From assembly GCF_003258835.1 (NCBI RefSeq), contig NZ_NPEV01000001.1:248001-312000 (forward strand): a DNA stretch of 64,000 nt. The letters are read 5' to 3'. Shown one piece after another: positions 58,162 through 64,000 of this stretch. Origin of the DNA: Rhodobium orientis (GTDB lineage Bacteria > Pseudomonadota > Alphaproteobacteria > Rhizobiales > Rhodobiaceae). The translations under genes were made by a program, and so were the position numbers. Position 1 is the stretch's first letter. The number at the start of each line of letters is the position of its first letter. The notes beneath the pieces are model-generated. The model saw only the letters and a list, made by a program, of their open reading frames with translations. It did no database searches and was not told the origin of the DNA.

Positions 58162-59501
58162 AAAACGTGCTCAAGATGGGCATTTCGGCAATCGCCCTGA
58201 CGGTCTTTGCGTCGGGCGCGCTGGCCGAGAACATCGTCTACTGGACCCCGGAGGTCCAGCCGAAGCGAATGGAAATCCAGCAGGCCGTCGCCGAGGCCTT
58301 TACCAAGAAGACCGGGCACACCGTGGAAATCGTGCCGGTGGAGGAAAACGAGCTCGGACCGCGGGCGACCGCGGCCTATGCGGCCGGCGACCTGCCCGAC
58401 GTCATGATGATGCCGATCGGCGACGTGCTCCCCTTCGCCGAGGAAGGCATCCTCGACATCGATACCAACAACGACGTGGTCGACGATCTCGGCCGCGGCA
58501 CCTTTTCCGAGGGTGTCCTCGGCATGACGGAAACCGACGGCGTTGCTTCCGCCGTGCCGTTCTCGGCCTGGCCCTATATCACCATCTACCGCAAGAGCCG
58601 GTTCGAGGAGCTGGGCCTTGCGCAGCCGACCTCGTTCGAGACCGTGCTTGCCGCCGCCAAGGCGCTGCACAATCCGCCGAAGGTGCATGGCTTTGCCGTC
58701 GCCACCAAGGTCGACGAAGGCTTCATGAGCCAGACCCTGGAGCAGCTTTTCCTCGCCAACGGCGTCAGCCCGGTGAAGGAAGACGGCACGGTCGACTTCG
58801 ACCAGGAAAAGACCAAGGAAGTGCTCGAATTCTACAAGGCGCTCAAAGAGATGAGCCCGGAGGGCGAGCTCTACTGGAAGCAGACCCGCGAGACCTATTT
58901 CAACGGCACCGTGGAATTCACCTTCTGGTCGCCGTTCATCCTCGATGAAATGGCGGGCCTGCGTGATGCCGCCCCGGTCGCCATCAACGACGATCCGACG
59001 ACGCGGGCGCTGTCCGATGACACCGAGGTGCTGACCGGGCTTGCCGGCCCGTCCAATCCGGACGGCGCGACCTGGGTCGAACTCACCGTCTTCGGCATCA
59101 CCACCGACGCCAAGACCGACGCGGCGATGGAATTCGTCAAGTTCATGATGTCGGACGGCTACATGGACATGCTGGCGATCGCGCCGGAGGGCCTGTTCCC
59201 GGTGCGTACCGGGTCGGAGGAGGGCAAGTCCGATTATGTGGACGGCTGGGCCAAGCTTGAGGTCGGCGTCGATCGCCGCGCCCCGCTCGGCGATCTCTAT
59301 CCGCCCGAGACGATCCAGGCGATGGTCGACGGCCTTTCGGTCGGCACCCGCTGGGGCGTCGCGGAAGGCCAACTTTCCCTTGCCTCCAAGATCATCAACA
59401 GCGGCCTCGTCAACCGGCTGGTCCGGGAATACGCCGACGGCGCGCGCGATGCCGACGCCACCGTCGACCTCCTCAACGAGGAAGCTTCCGCCATCAAATA
59501 A
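58158..59501 (+). CDS. Carbohydrate ABC transporter substrate-binding protein
   Basis: The 447-residue family 1 binding protein has a Sec signal (MKNVLKMGISAIALTVFASG, cleavage near ALA-EN) and the usual alternate-domain fold (NIVYWTPEVQPKRMEIQQAV, PDVMMMPIGDVLPFAEEG, AVPFSAWPYITIYRKSRF, TWVELTVFGITTDAK). It is coupled to the GH31 gene and belongs to the permeases and ATPase on the opposite strand. This arrangement, with enzyme plus binding protein divergent from lacI plus permeases, marks one regulon. It ends at a strong terminator. Confidence 0.92.
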   Translation: MKNVLKMGISAIALTVFASGALAENIVYWTPEVQPKRMEIQQAVAEAFTKKTGHTVEIVPVEENELGPRATAAYAAGDLPDVMMMPIGDVLPFAEEGILDIDTNNDVVDDLGRGTFSEGVLGMTETDGVASAVPFSAWPYITIYRKSRFEELGLAQPTSFETVLAAAKALHNPPKVHGFAVATKVDEGFMSQTLEQLFLANGVSPVKEDGTVDFDQEKTKEVLEFYKALKEMSPEGELYWKQTRETYFNGTVEFTFWSPFILDEMAGLRDAAPVAINDDPTTRALSDDTEVLTGLAGPSNPDGATWVELTVFGITTDAKTDAAMEFVKFMMSDGYMDMLAIAPEGLFPVRTGSEEGKSDYVDGWAKLEVGVDRRAPLGDLYPPETIQAMVDGLSVGTRWGVAEGQLSLASKIINSGLVNRLVREYADGARDADATVDLLNEEASAIK

Positions 59502-59525
59502 AAATAAATCCTCCAGCATCCCTTG

Positions 59526-59558
59526 GGGGCGTCCGTTCGCGGACGCCCCTTTTTATTT
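59526..59558 (+). terminator. Strong intrinsic terminator after the binding-protein gene
   Basis: A perfect 10-bp stem GGGGCGTCCG/CGGACGCCCC with a very stable TTCG tetraloop (59526-59549) is followed by TTTTTATTT. It lies 25 bp behind the binding-protein stop and is the clearest Rho-independent terminator in the window. Confidence 0.93.
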
Positions 59559-59667
59559 ACGGCTGTGGCGTTGAACGGTCCGATACCAGCGTTTCGGAAA
59601 GAAAAGGGAACGATCAGCGTCCGCGTGCGTTTGTTTAGATGGTTGGAACGACATAAAGGAGTCGCCC

Positions 59668-59862
59668 ATGACCGAATTGAAGGAACGTGACGCCAAGCAG
59701 GGACGCAGCGGCAACCGCGCCCTGATCATGCTCGTTGCCGGACTGGCGCTCGCCGTCATCGTCGCGGCGGGCCTGATGTTCTCCATGGACAGCATCGTCG
59801 ACGAGGCGGCGGTGACGAATCCCGGCGCCACCGCCCCGGTCACCGAGGGCAACGGGGTCTGA
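59668..59862 (+). CDS. Small single-span membrane protein of unknown function
   Basis: The 64-residue protein has a charged N-terminus (MTELKERDAKQGRSGNR), one membrane helix (ALIMLVAGLALAVIVAAGLMFSM) and a short, acidic to neutral tail. ATG 59668 is preceded by AAAGGAG at proper spacing, which supports real translation. I know no family. By charge rules the N-terminus faces the cytosol. It is a lone gene between a terminator and the convergent TAXI permease. Confidence 0.7.
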   Translation: MTELKERDAKQGRSGNRALIMLVAGLALAVIVAAGLMFSMDSIVDEAAVTNPGATAPVTEGNGV

Positions 59863-59890
59863 ACCCGCCGGCGTCCGATGGCGCCCTCCC

Positions 59891-61660
59891 TCAAATGAAG
59901 AGCAGCACCGCCCCAAGCCCGACGAGCGCGATGCGCAGCCACACCGCCTGCGGCGCGATGATGCCGAAGGAGATTGCGGCGAGCGCGGCGCCGATCTTGG
60001 CGGCGGCGAGGATCGCCAGGAACGGCGCTGCGGCAAAGCCGATGACGGCCGGGTTGGCGATCATGCCGAGCGGGATCAGATAAAGCCCGACACCCAGAAG
60101 CATGGCGCGCCCGGCCACCTTTAGCCAATCCTCTCCCACCATTCCGGCCGCGATGAAGACCGCGCCGCAGACCGGCGGCGTGATGGTCGACAACAGCGCG
60201 AACCAGAACACGAAGAGATGGGCCTGCAGCGGCTCCAGCCCGAGCTTCTGCAGGGCAGGTCCGGCGACGGACACGCAGATGACGTAGGCCGCTGTCGTCG
60301 GCACCTCCATGCCGAGGATCAGGCAGGCGAGCGCCGTCAAGAGCAGCGCCGGCCACAGCATGTCGCTTGAGGCGGACAGGATCAGCGACGTGATCTTGAC
60401 GCCGAGGCCGGTCTGGCCGAGGACGCCGATGACGATGCTGGCGCACAGGATGATCGAGGCGACGACCGCGATCTGCTTGCCCGTGTTCAGCGCGACCTCT
60501 TCCAGCCGCGCAACGGTGCGCGGGACCGACAGCGTCAGCCTTGCATCGAAGAACAGCATGATGAAGGCGGCAAGGATGGCAACGCTCGCCGCGTATTGCG
60601 GCGTAAAACCACCGATGAACATGCGTTCCAGCAGGACGAAGAACGGCACGGCGAAGAAGGCCGTGGTGATCAGCACCGTCTTCGGCGCCGGCCGGTCGGC
60701 CTCTGCAAGGCCTGGCAGCTCGTGGCGCCGGGCGAAGGCGTTGATGCCGACCCAGACGGCGAGGAAATAGAGCATTGCCGGCAGGAAAGCAGCGGCGATG
60801 ATGCCGGTATAGGGGGTGCCGGTCAGCTCCACCATGACGAATGCGCCGGCGCCCATCAGCGGCGGCATGATCTGGCCACCGGAGGAGGCGACGGCCTCGA
60901 CCGCGCCGGCAAGCGCCGGCGGATAGCCGAGCCGCTTCATCGCCGGCAGGGTAACCGCGCCTGTGGAGGCGACGTTGGCCGAGGCGGAGCCGGAGATCGA
61001 GCCGAAGAGGGCGGAGGAGAGCACCGAGACCTTCGCCGCCCCGCCGGTCAGGCGGCCGGCTGCGGCGGCGGCCAAATTCATAAAACCCTGGCCGGCCTCG
61101 CCGGCATTCAGCACCGCACCCATGATGATGAAGACGGCGACGATGTTGACCGAAATGCCGGTGAGGCTGCCCCAGACGCCGCCCTCCGCAATCGTCAGCG
61201 TGCCGAGGAAGCTGGCGACGGGCAGTCCTGGATGGCCGAATTCTCCGGGCAGGTACTGGCCGAGGAGGCCGTAGGCCAGCGCCAGCGCGGCGACCAGCGG
61301 CAGCGGCCAGCCGATGGCCCGGCGCGCCATCTCAAGCACCACCAGCAACAACACAGAGGCGATTGCGATCTGGAACGGGCCGTAGAGCGAGCCGTACTGG
61401 TCGCCGAGCGCCTCCTGGTTCCAGACGATCCAGGCGCAGCAGATGAGGCCGGCGGCGAGGAAGACGCTGCCGGTGATGCGGCTCGTCCTCCCCTTTGCTG
61501 CCCACAGGAACACGAAGGGCAGGGCCAGCATCATGTGGATGGGCCGTGCGATCAGGTTCGGGGCGAGGCCGTAGAAGATGAGGCCGAGATGGAAGGCAAT
61601 GGATGCCGCCCCGAGGGCCGCAAAGACGATGCGGCCCCGGAGCGTCAGGGAATGGATCAC
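59891..61660 (-). CDS. TRAP transporter fused 4TM/12TM permease (TAXI type)
   Basis: This 589-residue membrane protein joins the small and large TRAP permeases in one chain, as is usual with TAXI systems. The first 160 residues hold about four helices and the rest is DctM-like, with SVLSSALFGSISGSASANVASTGAVTLPAMKRLGY, ASSGGQIMPPLMGAGAFVM, LGMEVPTTAAYVI and TPPVCGAVFIAAGMVG. The start is GTG 61660. It lies 40 bp behind the TAXI binding protein. The substrate is not evident; several TAXI systems import glutamate or other dicarboxylates. Confidence 0.92.
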   Translation of the reverse strand: MIHSLTLRGRIVFAALGAASIAFHLGLIFYGLAPNLIARPIHMMLALPFVFLWAAKGRTSRITGSVFLAAGLICCAWIVWNQEALGDQYGSLYGPFQIAIASVLLLVVLEMARRAIGWPLPLVAALALAYGLLGQYLPGEFGHPGLPVASFLGTLTIAEGGVWGSLTGISVNIVAVFIIMGAVLNAGEAGQGFMNLAAAAAGRLTGGAAKVSVLSSALFGSISGSASANVASTGAVTLPAMKRLGYPPALAGAVEAVASSGGQIMPPLMGAGAFVMVELTGTPYTGIIAAAFLPAMLYFLAVWVGINAFARRHELPGLAEADRPAPKTVLITTAFFAVPFFVLLERMFIGGFTPQYAASVAILAAFIMLFFDARLTLSVPRTVARLEEVALNTGKQIAVVASIILCASIVIGVLGQTGLGVKITSLILSASSDMLWPALLLTALACLILGMEVPTTAAYVICVSVAGPALQKLGLEPLQAHLFVFWFALLSTITPPVCGAVFIAAGMVGEDWLKVAGRAMLLGVGLYLIPLGMIANPAVIGFAAAPFLAILAAAKIGAALAAISFGIIAPQAVWLRIALVGLGAVLLFI

Positions 61661-61700
61661 GTTTGGGTACTCGTCGGGCGGGCGCGGATGGCCGGCCGGA

Positions 61701-62657
61701 TCAGCGGGCGCGGTCGGGCACGGCGATGCCGGCCTCGTCGTAGTATTTCAGGGCGCCCGGATGGATCTTGCCGTAGATGTTGGCGACCATCTCGCCGTCG
61801 ACGCCGTTCCACCACGGATTGGCGTCGCCCATTTTCGCCTTCTCTTCCCAATAGGTCTTGGTCAGCTCATAGGCGGTGGCGTCGTCCATGTCGGTGGTGG
61901 TGTAGGCGATCACCGGCAGCGAGGTGGTGACCGTGTCGGTGTCGACGCCGGCATAGGTGCCGGCCGGGATGACGAGCTTGGTGCGCTTGGTGCGGCCGAC
62001 CTCGTCGTCGGTCATGGAGATCAGGGTGACGCCGGTGCTGGCGGCGGCTTCGATGACGTTCGGGGCCGGGTAGGAGCCGGCGGTGACGAAGCCGTCGATC
62101 TGCTTGTTCTTCAGGGCCGCGACGGCGGCGTTGAGTTCGACGCTGGCCAGCGCGACCTTGTCCTCAAGGTCGAAGATCTTCAGGTATTTGGCGCCTTCGC
62201 GGGCGCCGAACGAGCCCTTGCCGAGGAGGATGCTCTTGCCGGCGAGGTCGGAGATGGTCTTGGCGCCGGTGTCGGCGCGCATGACGAAATGCATGGTCAG
62301 CGACGGGATCGGGAAGAGGGCGCGGATCTCGTCGAATTTCGGGTTGTCCTTGCCCTCGAACATGGCCTTGCCGCTATGGGCGAGCTCGACCAGCGCCGGC
62401 GGCGTCGTGAAGACGTAGTTGCCGGAGCGCACGGCCGCTTCCATGACGTTCTGGACCGAGCCCTGGCTCTCCTCCACGGTGACGATGATGTCGCCGTTCG
62501 TGCCGGCCTTGACCGCCTCGGCGATCTGCACGCCCATCTGGTAGTAGGACGACGAGGTCTTGGCGGACTTGTAGGTGACGCGGGTCTCGGCATTGGCTGC
62601 GCCGGCGAGCGCAACGGCGCAGATGCCGGCGACTAGCGCGTGTTTGAAAAGCTTCAT
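61701..62657 (-). CDS. TAXI-family TRAP solute-binding protein
   Basis: The 318-residue binding protein has a Sec signal (MKLFKHALVAGICAVALAGA, cleavage near ANA-ET). The TAXI pattern follows: SSSYYQMGVQIAEAVKAGT, TVEESQGSVQNVMEAAVRSGNYVF, ISDLAGKSILLGKGSFGAREGAKYL, and IDGFVTAGSYPAPNV. ATG 62657 is preceded by AGGGAGGAC. It pairs with the fused permease. TAXI proteins bind varied carboxylates and no local enzyme tells the ligand. Confidence 0.9.
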   Translation of the reverse strand: MKLFKHALVAGICAVALAGAANAETRVTYKSAKTSSSYYQMGVQIAEAVKAGTNGDIIVTVEESQGSVQNVMEAAVRSGNYVFTTPPALVELAHSGKAMFEGKDNPKFDEIRALFPIPSLTMHFVMRADTGAKTISDLAGKSILLGKGSFGAREGAKYLKIFDLEDKVALASVELNAAVAALKNKQIDGFVTAGSYPAPNVIEAAASTGVTLISMTDDEVGRTKRTKLVIPAGTYAGVDTDTVTTSLPVIAYTTTDMDDATAYELTKTYWEEKAKMGDANPWWNGVDGEMVANIYGKIHPGALKYYDEAGIAVPDRAR

Positions 62658-62800
62658 GGGGACGGTCCTCCCTCTGGTGTCGTAGCTCTTGGGCGTTGGC
62701 AGGCGGATCGCGGTGCCTCGCGGCGCGACCGCTGCATGATGGCAGCGCAATCTAGTTGGTTTCGTCCATCGTTGGAAGCCGGGGCGGTACGCGGCCTGTC

Positions 62801-64000
62801 TTATTCGGCGGAAGGTTCGGGCGACCGGGGCAGCGGCACGGCCTTGACGCCATCGGGCCCGGCGATCTGCAGAAGCGTGCCGTCGTCGGCGCGCAGGCAC
62901 GTGGACGTGGTCCAGTCGCAGGAGACCCAGGTTCCATCATTACCGACGATGAGCACCTTTTGCGGCTCGCCCGCGGGGCTCCAGGTCTCGATGAGGCCGC
63001 TGCGGTCGCCGGTGATGACGGCGTGGCCGTCCCTGTGCCAGTCGAGGTCCGGGAAGATGCGGCCGGCGTCGTTGAAGCCGCGCAGGCGCCAACCGTATTT
63101 GATGCCGAAGACCATCGTCGGCGCGAATTCCGATCCGCCGGCGACGAACGCGCCGTCGGGCGACCATTTCAGGAAGCCCGGATAGTGGGAGAACCGGTTC
63201 TCCATGCGTGCGGTGTCGCCGGTCTTGCGGTCCCAGACGACCACATAGGCGTTTGCTGTCGAGGCGAGCCGGCTGCCATCGGGCGACCAGGCGAGCCGCA
63301 TGGCAAGGTCGACGGAGCAGCAGATCGCCTTCTTGACCTCGCCGGTGGCGGGATCGAAGAGGCGGACCGTATCGTCATAGGAGGCGCTGGCGAGAAGCGC
63401 TCCATCCGGCGACCAGGCGACGTTGCCGACATTGTCCTCGTGGTCGTGGTGGCGGGCGAGTTCTTTGCCGGTTGCGGCATCGAAGATACGGACGATGCCG
63501 TCGTTGCAGGCGGTGGCGATGCGCGTCCCGTCGGGCGAGAAGTCGACCTTGTGAATGTTGTCACCATGGCCGTCCAGGACGGCGAGCGCAGCGCCGGTCC
63601 TGCCGTCCCAGATGCGGGCGGTGGCGTCGTAGGAGCCGGTCGCCAGCCGCGCCCCGTCCGGCGACCAGGAGATCGACAGGATGTCGTTGGTGTGGCCGGT
63701 CAGCGTTGCGATTGTCTTGTCCGAGGCGACGTCCCAGAGGAGGTTGACCTCCTCCTCGTCGCTGCTGGCGAGCCGCGTGCCGTCGGGCGAGAAGGCGAGC
63801 GCCCTGATGTCGCCCTTGTGGCCGTCGAGGATGTGCGTCAGGCGACCCGTACCGGTGTCCCAGAGCACGATCCGGCCGCCCTCAAGGGCGATGGCGGCAA
63901 GGTGTGATGTCGGCGACCAGGCCACCTTGTCGACCGGTCGGGTTTTACTCTTGATGACAGCGGTCATCTCCTTCGTGTCGGCGCGCCAGATGCGCGCGCT
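62801..64000 (-). CDS. WD40-repeat beta-propeller protein, partial (N-terminus beyond window end)
   Basis: The reading frame stays open to the window end, with residues ARIWRADTKE upstream of the first in-frame ATG (63967); those residues themselves look like the end of a WD repeat, so the N-terminus lies outside. At least seven or eight WD40 blades are visible, with repeating units such as GHTNDILSISWSPDGARLATGSYDATARIWD and SPDG...LAS..D..VRLFD at about 42-residue spacing. No signal peptide or enzyme domain is visible in this part. WD40 propellers are protein-interaction scaffolds; an N-terminal kinase, caspase-like or STAND domain outside the window is possible. It lies about 140 bp upstream of the TAXI operon on the same strand. 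Confidence 0.85.
   Translation of the reverse strand, partial: SARIWRADTKEMTAVIKSKTRPVDKVAWSPTSHLAAIALEGGRIVLWDTGTGRLTHILDGHKGDIRALAFSPDGTRLASSDEEEVNLLWDVASDKTIATLTGHTNDILSISWSPDGARLATGSYDATARIWDGRTGAALAVLDGHGDNIHKVDFSPDGTRIATACNDGIVRIFDAATGKELARHHDHEDNVGNVAWSPDGALLASASYDDTVRLFDPATGEVKKAICCSVDLAMRLAWSPDGSRLASTANAYVVVWDRKTGDTARMENRFSHYPGFLKWSPDGAFVAGGSEFAPTMVFGIKYGWRLRGFNDAGRIFPDLDWHRDGHAVITGDRSGLIETWSPAGEPQKVLIVGNDGTWVSCDWTTSTCLRADDGTLLQIAGPDGVKAVPLPRSPEPSAE

Overview
The window is GC-rich, densely packed bacterial DNA with short intergenic gaps, many ATGA/GTGA start-stop overlaps and purine-rich ribosome binding sites. The gene content points to a heterotrophic alphaproteobacterium, probably Hyphomicrobiales (Rhizobiales) or a relative: LacI/GntR/LysR-regulated sugar-acid catabolism, tripartite tricarboxylate (TTT), TRAP, TAXI and ABC importers, polyhydroxyalkanoate (PHA) synthesis and an N-type ATPase operon. 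I saw no rRNA, tRNA, IS element, phage gene or CRISPR array. The taxonomic call is an inference from gene content.

Layout. (1) 1-8765, aldarate (galactarate/glucarate) module. A minus-strand operon tctC-tctB-tctA-garD-lacI (lacI is cut by the window start) faces a plus-strand operon gudD-garL-like-garR. Two LacI-type operator candidates lie in the divergent gap. The enzymes convert galactarate or glucarate to 5-keto-4-deoxyglucarate, then to pyruvate plus tartronate semialdehyde, then glycerate. (2) 8971-12228, an ammonium transporter fused to HAMP-like, PAS, GGDEF and EAL domains. (3) 12245-20890, an NAD-binding NDUFA9-like protein and a LysR-controlled TRAP importer with a D-aminoacylase-type amidohydrolase, a DegT-type aminotransferase and a convergent DMT exporter; the substrate is unknown. 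(4) 21337-30162, a phasin-like protein and PHA synthase, followed almost at once by a complete N-type ATPase operon atpDCQRBEFAG. (5) 30373-36025, a pyroglutamyl-peptidase-like protein, a PotABCD-type ABC importer with a Tat-exported binding protein, and a LysR regulator.

(6) 36030-50953, a nearly complete hexuronate island: eda, kdgK, kduD, kduI, kdgF, a TRAP importer, a GntR regulator, uxaA, manD, a second GntR regulator, uxaC and a uxuB-type reductase. Together they take galacturonate, glucuronate and 4,5-unsaturated uronates to 2-keto-3-deoxygluconate (KDG), KDPG, pyruvate and glyceraldehyde-3-phosphate. No polysaccharide lyase is in the window. (7) 50966-59501, an alpha-xyloside/alpha-glucoside module: lacI, two unusual permeases and an ATPase run one way; a GH31 alpha-xylosidase-like enzyme and the binding protein run the other way, with a pair of near-identical 14-bp LacI palindromes between them and a strong terminator at the end. 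(8) 59668-64000, a small membrane protein, a TAXI-type TRAP importer with fused permease, and a WD40 beta-propeller protein cut by the window end.

Recurring themes are sugar-acid import by many unrelated transporter types, divergent operons with palindromic operators between them, and stem-loops placed just after binding-protein genes. The features most worth a second look are the Amt-GGDEF-EAL fusion, the two remodelled ABC permeases (one with a DUF11-like periplasmic insert), the b-delta-like AtpF of the N-ATPase, and the amidohydrolase/DegT/TRAP cluster of unknown substrate. Every function is read from sequence motifs and family memory; no database search was run.
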